Shown: positions 9,740-18,289, counted from the first letter of the stretch. The stretch is DNA of 64,000 nt from Kitasatospora sp. DSM 101779 (GCF_025655475.1 NZ_JAHTIK010000001.1:4585040-4649039); one strand, 5' to 3'. Notes: generated from the letters alone by a model not told the origin. A program made the numbers and translations.

Positions 9740-10018
9740 GTGCGGGCCCGCGAGAGCGGCGAACCGGCGGAGCGCGTCGGTGCCGGCCAGGTCCTGGTGC
9801 CGCATCGTCGACCTGCCCCGCAGGGCGGTCGCGGCGCGCACGACCGCGTCGACGGAGTGCCCGTCGACCGCCCGCAGCACTGCCGCGCGGTCCGGCAGAT
9901 CGGCGCGCAGCGCGTTCCCGGTCCCCGGCCGATCCCGGTGACCCCGTACCGGCCGCGGTCAGCTCCCCGACGTCTTCCGCCCGAGCACCCCGGTCGCTCC
10001 CGTCAGGAGAATCCTCAT
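9740..10018 (-). pseudogene. Relic of an NAD(P)-binding epimerase/SDR gene
   Basis: The start is a perfect Rossmann N-terminus, MRILLTGATGVLGRK, but a TGA follows after only four more codons. Downstream, other frames still carry recognisable family segments: YGVTGIGR, then LPDRAAVLRAVDGHSVDAVV, then RAATALRGRS and MRHQDLAGTDALR. These match the order in NAD-dependent epimerases. At least two frame changes and a large loss of the C-terminal two thirds are needed to explain it, so the gene is dead. It sits between the frameshifted membrane protein and the Eis-like gene. Confidence 0.7.
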
Positions 10019-10165
10019 CGCCCTGCTCCCTCCGACCCGGCGCCGCCCTCGCCGCGGGCCCGTACCGGGCGGACGCCGCGGCCCCCGGAAGCGTGGCACC
10101 GCCGGTGCCGCGGGCCGGGCCGAAATTCGGATGCCGGGCCTCCGCCCCCGCCGTACCGTGGCCGG

Positions 10166-11470
10166 ATGAGCAAGGACGCACCGGCCGGGGCCGGCCGGCA
10201 CACCGAGGGGCGGCCGACCGATCCCGACGCCGTAGGGATCCGGGCCGTCACCGCGGACGAACTCCCGCTGTGGGACCGTGCGGTGGCCCGCGGATTCCTC
10301 CGCCCCCACCTCGCCGAGGCCACCGAGTACCGGCGGCTGACCTTCGAACCGGGACGCTTCCTCGGCGCCTTCGACCCGTACGACCCGGGCCGCTGCGTGG
10401 CCACCTTCCGCAGCTTCGACACCGAGCTCACCGTGCCCGGCGGCGCCCTGCTGCCGGTCGACGCGATCACCGCCGTGACGGTCAACTCCACGCACCGCCG
10501 CCGCGGCCTGCTCCGCCGGATGATGGGGCAGGACCTCGCGGCCGCGAAGGACCGCGGCAGCGCGGCGGCGATCCTGATCGCCGCCGAGCACCCCATCTAC
10601 GGCCGGTACGGCTTCGGCCCGGCCACCCGCAACCAGTCCTGGACGGTCGACCTCGGACGCGGCGGGCTCCGCGCGGACCTGCCGGTCTCCGGCGGGCGGA
10701 CCGACTTCGTCACCATGGCCGAGGCCCGCAAGCACGGCGCCGAACTGCACGAGCGCTGGCGGCGGACGCGGCCTGGCGCGATCGGCCGCAGCGACGCCTG
10801 GTGGAAGCTGCACACCGGCGAGGTCACCCTGCCCGGCTTCGACTGGAAGGAGCCCTTCCTCGCGCTGCACCGCGACGCCGGCGGCACCGTCACCGGTCTG
10901 ATCGTCTACACGGTGGACGACGCGTGGGAGGCCAACCTGCCGAACTGCACCCTCACCGTCCTCGACTTCCTGGCGCTGGACCGCGAGGCCGCCGTGGCGC
11001 TGTGGCGCCTGGCGTTCTCGGTGGACTGGGTCCGCACCGTCGCGATCAACAACCTCGCCCCCGACGACCCGCTGCCGCTGCTGCTCACCGACCCGCGCGC
11101 GGCCGTCCCCGGGCGGGACAGCTCCGACTTCCTCTGGCTGCGGCTGCTGGACCTGCCCGCCGCCTTCGCCGCCCGGAGCTACCGCGCCCCCGGCCGGCTC
11201 GTGCTGGAGGTCACCGATCCGGACGGCTGGGCGGCCGGCCGCTGGGCGCTGGAGACCGCCGCCGACGGCACCGGCCGCTGCACCCCGACCGGGGAGGCGC
11301 CCGACCTGGTGCTGGACGCCTCGGCGCTCGCGTCGCTGTACCTGGGCACCGAGTCGGCCGTCCGGCTGCACGCGGCCGGCCTGCTGACCGAGCCGACCGC
11401 GGGCGCGGCGGACCGGGCCGACCTGCTGCTGCGCACCGCCGTCCAGGCCTGGAACCCGGACGGTTTCTGA
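10166..11470 (+). CDS. Eis-like GNAT acetyltransferase
   Basis: The 434-residue protein has the layout of the Eis family: an N-terminal GNAT fold, a second GNAT-like domain and a C-terminal SCP2-like sterol-carrier fold. The acetyl-CoA loop is visible (ITAVTVNSTHRRRGLLRRMM), followed by AEHPIYGRYGFGPAT, which holds the Eis catalytic tyrosine region. The chain ends in WNPDGF; in Eis the free C-terminal Phe carboxylate takes part in catalysis, and this end preserves it. Eis enzymes acetylate amines, including lysines and aminoglycosides. The ATG at 10166 gives a sensible leader of about 24 residues. Confidence 0.87.
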   Translation: MSKDAPAGAGRHTEGRPTDPDAVGIRAVTADELPLWDRAVARGFLRPHLAEATEYRRLTFEPGRFLGAFDPYDPGRCVATFRSFDTELTVPGGALLPVDAITAVTVNSTHRRRGLLRRMMGQDLAAAKDRGSAAAILIAAEHPIYGRYGFGPATRNQSWTVDLGRGGLRADLPVSGGRTDFVTMAEARKHGAELHERWRRTRPGAIGRSDAWWKLHTGEVTLPGFDWKEPFLALHRDAGGTVTGLIVYTVDDAWEANLPNCTLTVLDFLALDREAAVALWRLAFSVDWVRTVAINNLAPDDPLPLLLTDPRAAVPGRDSSDFLWLRLLDLPAAFAARSYRAPGRLVLEVTDPDGWAAGRWALETAADGTGRCTPTGEAPDLVLDASALASLYLGTESAVRLHAAGLLTEPTAGAADRADLLLRTAVQAWNPDGF

Positions 11471-11514
11471 GCCGCCGCCCCGGGCCGGCGCGGGACACCG
11501 ACCGGCCCGCGGCC

Positions 11515-12264
11515 TCAGGTCGCGGCGCGGCCTATCGTCGGCAGGATGAAGTCCTGGATCAGGCCCTTCACGTCCCGCACCAGCGGCCGGAACACCCGGT
11601 AGCGGGAGAGCACGACCACCTTGGCGACCATCGGGGTGGACCGGCGGACGAACTCGCGGGTCCGCTCCTGGTCCGGGGTGTGGTCGAAGACCCAGTACAG
11701 CACGATGATCATCAGGTGCAGCCAGAGCAGGTCCGGCAGCAGGTCGCGGAGCTCCGGGTCCAGCTTGGGCGCGACGTCGGAGCCGGTCAGCACGTCCCGG
11801 AAGAGCCCGACGGCGGTCGCCCGGGCCCGGTGCGACTCGTTGGCGAACGGGCTGAGCGAGCTGTTCGGGTCGGCAGCCGTCCGGAAGAACTGGGCGGCGA
11901 ACTCGTGGTACGGCGCGGCGGTGTCCAGCCAGGAGGAGAGCGCCAGGAACAGCCGGTCGGCGAACTCGGTGTGGCCCTGCATCCGGCGTGCGGCGTCCAC
12001 GGCGTGCTCGACCGTCATGCCGTCGTAGAAGCCCTGGATCAGGAATTCCTTCGACGCGAAGTAGTAGTACGCGTTGCCGACCGAGATCCCGGCCTCGGCC
12101 GCGATCGCGCGCATGGTGGTCTTCTCGTAGCCGCGCTCCTGGAACAGGCGCATCGCGGTCTCGAGGATCAGCGCGCGGGTCTGCTCGCTCTTGCCGGTTT
12201 TGGGGCGCGCCCGGCCGCCCGGGAGCTCCGCCCCGAGCACAGCGTCCTGGGCGCGCTCGTCCAT
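11515..12264 (-). CDS. TetR-family transcriptional regulator
   Basis: A TetR-fold repressor of 249 residues. The HTH spans EQTRALILETAMRLFQERGY, then TMRAIAAEAGISVGNAYYYF and ASKEFLIQGFY. A helical ligand domain follows, with aromatic residues in LLWLHLMIIVLYWVFDH. The ATG at 12264 is chosen; an in-frame GTG at 12294 would add ten residues but has no ribosome binding site. Two large inverted repeats lie upstream at 12357-12393 and 12402-12429 and are likely operators, so it may control itself and the divergent acetyltransferase. The ligand is unknown. Confidence 0.87.
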   Translation of the reverse strand: MDERAQDAVLGAELPGGRARPKTGKSEQTRALILETAMRLFQERGYEKTTMRAIAAEAGISVGNAYYYFASKEFLIQGFYDGMTVEHAVDAARRMQGHTEFADRLFLALSSWLDTAAPYHEFAAQFFRTAADPNSSLSPFANESHRARATAVGLFRDVLTGSDVAPKLDPELRDLLPDLLWLHLMIIVLYWVFDHTPDQERTREFVRRSTPMVAKVVVLSRYRVFRPLVRDVKGLIQDFILPTIGRAAT

Positions 12265-12356
12265 GCCGGGGGTGCCGCCCTTCTGCTCGTCCACGGGCCT
12301 GAGCCTAGCCGGGTGCGGGGGGTGCCCCGTCCGGACCGGCTGCCACGGGCGGGCGC

Positions 12357-12393
12357 GGCCGTACCGGATCTCCCCTCCGCACCCGGTACGGCC
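12357..12393. promoter_or_regulatory. 11-bp inverted repeat upstream of TetR gene
   Basis: GGCCGTACCGG at 12357-12367 is matched by CCGGTACGGCC at 12383-12393 across a 15-bp spacer. It is perfect over 11 bp per arm. It lies between the TetR gene and the divergent GNAT gene and could be a hairpin in a leader or a second operator. Confidence 0.5.
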
Positions 12394-12401
12394 ACGCGCC
12401 G

Positions 12402-12429
12402 GCAGGTTTCGAACGCGTTCAAAACCTGC
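12402..12429. promoter_or_regulatory. Candidate TetR operator palindrome
   Basis: A 28-bp inverted repeat with core GAACGCGTTC flanked by GCAGGTTT and AAACCTGC. There is only one mismatched pair (12410/12421). It sits in the divergent region between the TetR gene and the GNAT gene. Length and symmetry fit a TetR dimer-pair site. Binding is inferred. Confidence 0.6.
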
Positions 12430-12527
12430 CCCCGGAAGACTCTAGAGGCGCCCCCGGCACGACTTCAAGCGGTATCGGCCGCGGGCCGCGCCGGACCCGT
12501 CCGCAAGAGCCGTGAAAGGCTCGGGGC

Positions 12528-13055
12528 ATGACCTCCGCCATCACCCTCCGCGACGGCGGCCCCGCCGACGCGCCCGCCGTCGCCGCCCTGCACGCCGACA
12601 GCCTGCGGACGGCCTACGCCGGGCTCATCCCCGCGGAGGCGCTCGGCGACGGGCTGCCCGCCCAGCGCCGGGAGATCTGGGAGCTGCGCCTCACCGTCGA
12701 CTACGGCGGCCCCGAGCACACCCCCGTCCTGCTGATCGCCGACGAGCCCGGCAGCGGGCCCGTCGGCTTCGCCTACCTGGTGCCCGAACCGGACGGCCGC
12801 GTCCTGCTCGACAACCTGCACGTCCGCCCCGGGCGCACCGGCGGCGGCATCGGCACCCGGCTGCTGCGCGCCGCCCTCGACCGCGCCGCACCCGCCGCCC
12901 TCCGCCTGGAGGTGCTGCGCGACAACCACCGCGCCGTCGCCTTCTACGAGCGCGAGGGCGCGGTACGCACCGCCGAACGGACCGCGGTCCTCCCCGGCGG
13001 CCACGAGGTCGCCGAGTACGAGTACGGCTGGCCGGGCCCGGCTCACCGGTCGTAG
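12528..13055 (+). CDS. GNAT-family N-acetyltransferase
   Basis: A 175-residue single-domain acetyltransferase. The acetyl-CoA site is seen in DNLHVRPGRTGGGIGTRLLR, followed by the beta-5/alpha-4 pattern LRLEVLRDNHRAVAFYEREG typical of small-molecule and RimI-like members. The N-terminus ITLRDGGPADAPAVAALHA is the usual GNAT beta-1/alpha-1. The 3' end overlaps the convergent macro-domain gene by 13 bp. The substrate cannot be told. Confidence 0.88.
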   Translation: MTSAITLRDGGPADAPAVAALHADSLRTAYAGLIPAEALGDGLPAQRREIWELRLTVDYGGPEHTPVLLIADEPGSGPVGFAYLVPEPDGRVLLDNLHVRPGRTGGGIGTRLLRAALDRAAPAALRLEVLRDNHRAVAFYEREGAVRTAERTAVLPGGHEVAEYEYGWPGPAHRS

Positions 13056-13525
13056 ACGGTCACGGCCACCCCGCGCCCGGCCAGCCGGGCGCGGACCAGC
13101 GGCTCCACCCGCTCCCACCGGCCGCCGGCGAGCCCGCAGCCGATCCGCGGCATGTGCACCGACGCGCCGAGCCGCCGGGCGCGCCCGGCGAGCTCCGCCA
13201 GCCCGCTGTCGATCGCCTCGTACCGGACCGGCACCCCGCTGGAGCGGCCCGTCCGGATGCCACGCTGGCCGACGATGTTCGCCACCCAGACGTACTTCTC
13301 CACCTGGACCAGCTGCACGGCGCCGAGCCCGAAGCCGTTCCGCGCCCGCTCGCGGTGCCACGCCCGGTAGGCGGCCTCGGGCTCCGGCCAGCGCCGCGAC
13401 AGCGCCAGCACGAAGCCCCTGCCCCAGCCGCCCAGGTCGTTGCAGACGTGCGCGATCACCTTGACCCCGCCGCCCTGCGGCGCACTGGCGTCCCCGCGTA
13501 CGTACGTGATCTCTGTCGCTGCCAT
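13043..13525 (-). CDS. Macro-domain protein (ADP-ribose phosphatase-like)
   Basis: A stand-alone macro domain of 160 residues. The ADP-ribose pocket motifs are ITYVRGDASAP, VIAHVCNDLGGWGRGF and the late loop HMPRIGCGLAGGRW. The HVCND and GWGRGF pattern is that of Poa1p/ALC1-like macro domains that bind or hydrolyse ADP-ribose derivatives, rather than the VNAAN class. It is convergent with, and slightly overlaps, the GNAT gene. A second macro protein of the other class is at 29163-29711. Confidence 0.85.
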   Translation of the reverse strand: MAATEITYVRGDASAPQGGGVKVIAHVCNDLGGWGRGFVLALSRRWPEPEAAYRAWHRERARNGFGLGAVQLVQVEKYVWVANIVGQRGIRTGRSSGVPVRYEAIDSGLAELAGRARRLGASVHMPRIGCGLAGGRWERVEPLVRARLAGRGVAVTVYDR

Positions 13526-13616
13526 GCCCGCGACGCTAGCGCCCGGTGCCGACAGCGGGCACCGAATTGTCCGGCCGCCCCGTACGGGTGCCTCGCGGCG
13601 TGAGGGTGACGCGGGG

Positions 13617-14903
13617 TCAGTCGGCGTGTCCGGCCGCGGCCGGGACGGGCAGGTCGGCGGCGTGTGCGTCCCCGGCTGCGGAGGGGGCCGCGGCGCGCAG
13701 CCGGCGGGCGCCGGTGGCGGCGATCAGCAGCGCGGCGGCCGCAGCGGCGGCCGGGACGAGGTAGCCGGTTCCGTCGGGGAGGCGCTGGGCGACCGCGCCG
13801 CCGAGCGCCGAGCCGGCGGAGAGGCCGACCAGGATCGCCGAGACCGCCGCCGCCATCGCCTCGTTCAGCCGGCCCGCCGGCACGAGCTGCTGGACGAGCG
13901 TCATCCCGCTCACCATGGTCGGCGCGGTGCCCGAACCCGCCAGGAAGAGGGCCGCCGCCAGCAGCGCCGGCCCCGCGCCGGAGAGCCCGGCCGCCGCGGG
14001 CAGCAGCATCAGGCCGGCCATCGCCGCGACCTCGCCGAGCAGCCGGGCGACCGGGCCCCGGCGCGGCCGCAGCAGGCCGAACACCAGCCCCGACACGCAC
14101 GACCCGGCCGCCACCAGACCCAGCAGCAGCCCGGCCAGCGAGCCGTGCCCGGTCGCATCGGTGTACGCGATGGTGGTGACCTCCATCGAGCCGAAGACCA
14201 CCCCGGTGGCGAGGAACATCGGCAGCAGCACCCGGAGGCTGCCGCGGCCGCCCGCCGGCCGGCCGGTCCCGCCTGTCCGGCCGGCACCGGGAGCGCCCGT
14301 CGCCGGGGCGGGCGGCGGCTCGGTGCCGCGCTGCGCGGCGAGCAGCAGAACGCCGGTCGCGCAGAGCACGGCCGAGGTGAGCAGTCCGGCCTCCGGGGTG
14401 AGCGCCCGGCACAGCAGGACGGCCAGCACCGGGCCGAGCATGAAGCAGAGCTCGTCCAGCGCCTGCTCCAGGGAGTTGGCGAGGTGGCGGCCGGCCTCGT
14501 CGCCGCGCAGCAGGTGCGCCCAGCGCGCCCGGACCATCCCGCCGACGTTCGGCGCCGTCGAGCAGGCCGCCCAGCAGAGGAACAGCGTCCAGTCGGGTGC
14601 GCCGGAGCGGACGCAGAACAGCAGCCCCGCCATCGGCACCGCGCCCACCAGGACGGCGGGCACCGCGACCCGCGCCTGCCCGTACCGGTCGACCAGGCGG
14701 CCCAGCAGCGGCAGTACGACGGCGAGGGCGACCAGCCCGGCGGCGGAGACGGCACCGGCCAGCGCGTAGGAGCCGCGCCGCTCCGCGATCAGGACGACGG
14801 CGGACACTCCGCTCATCGACATGGAGAGCCGGGCCGGCAGCCCGGCGAGGGTGAAGGCGAGCGCCCCGGGCAGGGCGAGGATGCGGCGGTACGAGGCGAA
14901 CAC
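13617..14903 (-). CDS. Major facilitator superfamily transporter
   Basis: A 428-residue inner-membrane protein with about twelve hydrophobic helices. The loop 2-3 motif is present as LGRLVDRYGQARVAVPA. The N-terminus is MFASYRRILALPGALAFTLA and a hydrophilic central loop is rich in Gly, Thr and Pro (EPPPAPATGAPG). The start is a GTG at 14903 with GGAG just upstream. It is divergent from a LysR regulator 131 bp away, which probably controls it. The pattern resembles sugar- or drug-efflux MFS proteins, but the substrate is not identifiable. Confidence 0.83.
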   Translation of the reverse strand: MFASYRRILALPGALAFTLAGLPARLSMSMSGVSAVVLIAERRGSYALAGAVSAAGLVALAVVLPLLGRLVDRYGQARVAVPAVLVGAVPMAGLLFCVRSGAPDWTLFLCWAACSTAPNVGGMVRARWAHLLRGDEAGRHLANSLEQALDELCFMLGPVLAVLLCRALTPEAGLLTSAVLCATGVLLLAAQRGTEPPPAPATGAPGAGRTGGTGRPAGGRGSLRVLLPMFLATGVVFGSMEVTTIAYTDATGHGSLAGLLLGLVAAGSCVSGLVFGLLRPRRGPVARLLGEVAAMAGLMLLPAAAGLSGAGPALLAAALFLAGSGTAPTMVSGMTLVQQLVPAGRLNEAMAAAVSAILVGLSAGSALGGAVAQRLPDGTGYLVPAAAAAAALLIAATGARRLRAAAPSAAGDAHAADLPVPAAAGHAD

Positions 14904-14985
14904 GGGGCTCCATGTCGAGGATCGGCGGTAGCACCAGCCTCACCGCCGACCGGGCCGCCGGTCCAACACCTGTTCGGCCCGATTC

Positions 14986-14997
14986 ACGCAACTGCGT
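14986..14997. promoter_or_regulatory. Short palindrome in MFS/LysR divergent promoter
   Basis: ACGCA-AC-TGCGT is a perfect 5-bp-arm inverted repeat located 38 bp before the LysR ATG. LysR regulators usually bind short dyads of this kind in the divergent region next to their own gene. The assignment rests on position and symmetry only. Confidence 0.4.
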
Positions 14998-15034
14998 TGT
15001 CAATCGCCGGGCGGTTGCCTACGCTGCCGTGATC

Positions 15035-16006
15035 ATGCCCCAGGACCTGCACCCCCGCCTGCTGCGCGGCTTCGTCGCGACCGCCGAGACCCTGCACTTC
15101 GGTCGGGCGGCGGCCCTGCTGCACCTCGCCCAACAGGCGCTCAGCCGGGACGTCCGCACGCTGGAACGGCAGTTGGGAGTGGTGCTGTTCCACCGCACCA
15201 CGCGCAGCGTCCAGCTCACCCCGGCCGGGGAGGCCCTGCTGCCGCAGGCCCGCCGCCTGCTGGCCCTGCACGACGAGATCGTCTCCGCCGTCCGGGCCAG
15301 ACCGCTGCTGGTCGACCTCGGCAACGACGTGGATGGCTCCGACCTGACGCCCGACCGACTGCTCGCCGCGGCCCGGGCGGCCGTGCCGGAGGCCGAGCTG
15401 CTCGCCCGGTTCCACGGCGGACTGGCCGCCGCGGCAGCGGAGCTGCTCGCGCACCGGCTGGACGTGGCCTTCGGCCGGCAGGCCGGTCTGCCCGCCCGGG
15501 TGCGCTCCGGGCTCGCGCACGTCCCCGTCCGGTTGGAGCCGATGGCGGTCTTCCTCCCGGCCGACCACCCGCTGGCGGCGCGGGCGGCCGTCCCGCTCGC
15601 GGCCCTGGCGGGCCACCCCGTGGACGTCCTGGCGGGCAATCCGGCGACCACCGAGTGGACGGACCTGGGGCTCCAACTGCTCGCCGCCCACGGCCTGACG
15701 GCGGCACCCGGGCACGCCCCGCCGGTCGGCGTGCCGGAGCTCGCTCGCTACCTCGCGCGGCACCGCGAGCCGGTGCTGACCACCGTCGGCGGTCCCGAAG
15801 TGCCGGGCTGCGTCACCCGGCCGCTGGTCGACCCGGTGCCGCTCAGCCTGGTGGGCCTGGTGCACCGGCCCGGCCTGCGCCACCCCGGGCTGACCGCCCT
15901 GCTCACGGCGGCCGCGGACCTGGGACGCCGCGAGGGCTGGCTGCGCCGCCCGCCGGGCAGCTGGCTGCCGGCGGCGGACGCCGCCCTGCTGCCCGGGGCG
16001 GGGTGA
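15035..16006 (+). CDS. LysR-family transcriptional regulator
   Basis: A regulator of 323 residues. The N-terminal winged HTH is clear: LLRGFVATAETLHFGRAAAL, LAQQALSRDVRTLERQLG, VLFHRTTRSVQLTPAGEALL. The C-terminal effector domain is a reduced periplasmic-binding fold (HRLDVAFGR; FLPADHPLAAR; HPVDVLAG). The start is the ATG at 15035, just after an in-frame GTG codon. It is divergent from the MFS transporter at 13617-14903, which is its likely target. Confidence 0.87.
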   Translation: MPQDLHPRLLRGFVATAETLHFGRAAALLHLAQQALSRDVRTLERQLGVVLFHRTTRSVQLTPAGEALLPQARRLLALHDEIVSAVRARPLLVDLGNDVDGSDLTPDRLLAAARAAVPEAELLARFHGGLAAAAAELLAHRLDVAFGRQAGLPARVRSGLAHVPVRLEPMAVFLPADHPLAARAAVPLAALAGHPVDVLAGNPATTEWTDLGLQLLAAHGLTAAPGHAPPVGVPELARYLARHREPVLTTVGGPEVPGCVTRPLVDPVPLSLVGLVHRPGLRHPGLTALLTAAADLGRREGWLRRPPGSWLPAADAALLPGAG

Positions 16007-16035
16007 CCCGCCCGCCCCGGCGGCGATGCGTCCGG

Positions 16036-16218
16036 CTACTTGTCCGCGATCAGGGTGCCGGCGGCGCCCCAGCTGTCGGCCGGGACCTCGTGGATCCACA
16101 CCTGGACGGTCTCGGCCGGGATCTCGTACGCCTCGACGAAGGCGTCGGTGATCTTCTTGACGAGCTCGCGCTTCAGCTCGACGGTGCGCGGGCCCTGCTG
16201 CACGGTGACGATCGGCAC
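16036..16218 (-). CDS. 4-oxalocrotonate tautomerase family enzyme
   Basis: A 60-residue protein starting MPIVTVQQGPRTVELKRELV. After Met removal, Pro1 becomes the catalytic base, the hallmark of the family. Arg11 (in GPRTVE) sits in the region used for substrate binding, and the C-terminal VQVWIHEVPADSWGAAG matches the 4-OT hexamer motif. It normally isomerises unsaturated dicarboxylates in aromatic catabolism, though many homologues have other roles. It lies 140 bp downstream of a LysR gene on the same strand. Confidence 0.87.
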   Translation of the reverse strand: MPIVTVQQGPRTVELKRELVKKITDAFVEAYEIPAETVQVWIHEVPADSWGAAGTLIADK

Positions 16219-16358
16219 GGTTCTCTCCTCGGTCCTCGGCCGTCCGGTGCGGCTCCTCCGCCCGGTCCGGCCTCCTGGGACGAGTCCACACCCGGAGACG
16301 GGGCGCGACCCAGACCCGATCGGCTCCGGCAGCGATCACGAACCCTGATCGTTGCAGG

Positions 16359-17267
16359 TCAGAGCCGGTTCTTCGAGGGTTCGGCCGATCGTGTCGGCTC
16401 CTGGCGGCAGGCGGCGAGCAGCAGCCGGGGCAGCGGTGTGCCGCGCCGGACGGCGAGTGCGGTCGGCAGCGCGAGGCGGGGAGTGCGCAGCGGGCGGAAG
16501 GCCACCCGGCCCGACACCGTCCTGCGGGCGTTCTCCGTGTAGACCACCGTCCAGGTGGCCGGGCCCGATCCGATGGCGGCGAGGGTGTCCTGCAGGGTGC
16601 CGGAGGCCGGGCCGGGGACGGGCTCGAAGCCGGCCCCGCGGCAGGCGTCCGTCACCAGGTCGACCAGGGCGGGGTGGTTGCGCCGCTCGGTGAGCCGCAG
16701 CGGGAGCCCGGCGAGGTCGGCGAGGTCGATCGCGTCCTGCGCCGCGAGCGGGTGCCGGGCGGGCAGGGCGATCGTCAGCTCGTCCTCCCAGAGGGGGAGG
16801 TGGCGCAGTTCCCCGTCCTGCCCGGGCGGGATGCCGCGGACGAAGGCGGCGTCGAGCCGGCCGTCGGCGAGCCGGGCCAGCCGTTCGGCGGCGGGAAGGG
16901 CGCAGAGTTCCACCTCGACCCCGGGGGCGTGCCGCTCGTAGGCGTCGAGGATGCGGTCGAGCCGGGCGCCGAGGCCGGTGACCGTGCCGAGGCGGAGGCG
17001 GTCCGGGGTGGTGAGCGAGGCGGCGAGCGCGCGGGCGGACCGTTCGGCGTCCAGGACGGCGCGGGCCGCGGGCAGGAAGCGTTCGCCGCTCGGGGTGAGC
17101 CGGACGTGGCGGGGCGAACGGTCGAACAGCTCGACCTTCAACTCCCGTTCCAGCCGCCGGACCTGCTGACTGACGGCGGGCTGGCCGAGCAGCAGGCGCT
17201 CGGCCGCCCGGCCGAAGTGCAGTTCCTCGGCGACGGCGACGAAGCAGTGCAACTGCCGCAGTTCCAT
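16359..17267 (-). CDS. LysR-family transcriptional regulator
   Basis: A regulator of 302 residues with HTH MELRQLHCFVAVAEELHFGR, LLLGQPAVSQQVRRLERELK and VELFDRSPRHVRLTPSGERF. The effector domain includes LRLGTVTGLGARLDRIL, GRLDAAFVRGIP and ALPARHPLAAQDAIDLADL, as in CatM/BenM-type regulators. The tautomerase gene follows on the same strand and may be co-regulated. The inducer is unknown. A run of eight C bases lies just before its start. Confidence 0.88.
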   Translation of the reverse strand: MELRQLHCFVAVAEELHFGRAAERLLLGQPAVSQQVRRLERELKVELFDRSPRHVRLTPSGERFLPAARAVLDAERSARALAASLTTPDRLRLGTVTGLGARLDRILDAYERHAPGVEVELCALPAAERLARLADGRLDAAFVRGIPPGQDGELRHLPLWEDELTIALPARHPLAAQDAIDLADLAGLPLRLTERRNHPALVDLVTDACRGAGFEPVPGPASGTLQDTLAAIGSGPATWTVVYTENARRTVSGRVAFRPLRTPRLALPTALAVRRGTPLPRLLLAACRQEPTRSAEPSKNRL

Positions 17268-17339
17268 GGTCGTCCCCCCCCACTCGACCTGCGACTGTAG
17301 CCGAACGGGGATCGCCCGGGCCGGGCCCGGGCACGGCGG

Positions 17340-17368
17340 CGCCCCCGCCGTCGACGTCGGCGGGGGCG
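17340..17368 (-). terminator. Hairpin terminator after the YceI gene
   Basis: A perfect 10-bp stem, CGCCCCCGCC with GGCGGGGGCG, and a nine-base loop begin 29 bp beyond the YceI stop codon. There is no U-run, as is usual for terminators in high-GC actinobacteria. Confidence 0.6.
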
Positions 17369-17396
17369 TGGCCGGGTGCTGCGAACCGTCCGGCCG

Positions 17397-18014
17397 TCAG
17401 GCGGACTTGACGGCGGAGATGTCGAAGGTGAGCTTGACCTTCTCGCCGATCAGCACACCACCGGTCTCCAGCGCGGCGTTGTAGGTCAGGCCCCACTCGG
17501 TGCGGTCGACGGTGGTACGGCCCTCGAAGCCGATCCGGGCGGCGCCGTACGGGTCGGTGGCGTGGCCGGTGTAGTCGAGGTCGAGGACGACCGGCTTGGT
17601 GACGTCCTTGATGGTGAGGTCGCCGGTCATCCGGTACGTGTCCTCGCCGATCCGCTCGGCGGAGGTGGAGGTGAACCGGATCTCCGGGTAGGTCTCGGCG
17701 GCGAAGAAGTCACCGGTGCGCAGGTGCTCGTCGCGCTGGGCCTGGCTGGTGTCCACGCTGGCGACCCTGATGACCAGCTCGGCGGAGGAGTTGCCGGGCT
17801 CGGCGCCGTCCAGCTTGAGCTTGCCGTCGTACTCGGTGAACTCACCGCGGACGTTGGTGACCATCGCGTGGCGGACGGCGAAGCCGATCCGGCTGTGCGC
17901 GGGGTCGATGGCCCACTCGCCGCTGAGGTGGCCCAGGTCCGGGCCGTTGACGGCGGCGGCCGGGGTGGTGGCGACGGCGGTGGCGGTCTCGTTGCGGCGG
18001 CTGAAGATGCCCAT
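17397..18014 (-). CDS. YceI-family lipid-binding protein
   Basis: A 205-residue protein of the YceI lipocalin-like beta-barrel family, which binds isoprenoid or polyprenyl lipids. The family pattern runs GEWAIDPAHSRIGFAVRHAM, VRGEFTEYDGKLKLDG, SVDTSQAQRDEHLRTGDFFA and TKPVVLDLDY. No signal peptide is seen, so it is probably cytosolic. The ATG at 18014 follows GAGGAGGAAG; an in-frame ATG at 18056 would give an atypical leader. Upstream DNA is AT-rich for this genome and carries repeated TTGAA/TTCAA half-sites. Confidence 0.9.
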   Translation of the reverse strand: MGIFSRRNETATAVATTPAAAVNGPDLGHLSGEWAIDPAHSRIGFAVRHAMVTNVRGEFTEYDGKLKLDGAEPGNSSAELVIRVASVDTSQAQRDEHLRTGDFFAAETYPEIRFTSTSAERIGEDTYRMTGDLTIKDVTKPVVLDLDYTGHATDPYGAARIGFEGRTTVDRTEWGLTYNAALETGGVLIGEKVKLTFDISAVKSA

Positions 18015-18042
18015 GACTTCCTCCTCTGGTGCGAAGCCATAT

Positions 18043-18106
18043 TGTTTAGGCTTCAACTTGTTGGCTCCACCATAACCCCATCTGGTTCAAAGTTCAACCA
18101 CCGGTT
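18043..18106 (-). promoter_or_regulatory. AT-rich promoter/operator region of the YceI gene
   Basis: Between the YceI start and 18106 the minus strand carries TTGAAC, TTTGAACC, TTATGG and TTGAAGCCTAAACAAT. TTGAAC is followed 16 bases later by TTATGG and could be a -35/-10 pair. The repeated TTGAA words are the kind of half-site used by MarR-type regulators. No regulator is adjacent, so this is tentative. Confidence 0.35.
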
Positions 18107-18250
18107 TCGTCCCGATTTCGCCCGACCGGAGAACGGCGGCGCGGCGGCCCCCGGAGAGCCGGAAACCGCCCCGCCGGATGTGGACCGCCGTACAGGCCAC
18201 GGCTCGATCCGAACTGTCGTGACAGCCGCCGCCCCCGGACCGTGCAGTTT

Positions 18251-18272
18251 CTCCCCGGCCTTCGGCCGGGAG
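18251..18272. repeat. TTC-loop hairpin, Streptomyces intergenic repeat
   Basis: CCCGGCC-TTC-GGCCGGG forms a 7-bp stem inside CTCCCCGGCCTTCGGCCGGG, followed by AGGTGCCCCC. From memory this is one of the commonest intergenic elements in Streptomyces. It lies just past the original end of the DinB pseudogene and could serve as its terminator. Confidence 0.5.
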
Positions 18273-18289
18273 GTGCCCCCGCGCGCACC

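Noticed and set aside
10093..12531. An 812-codon plus-strand frame through the acetyltransferase and TetR genes
   Set aside because: The Arg/Pro/Gly-rich translation has no similarity to known folds, and two real genes occupy the DNA in other frames.
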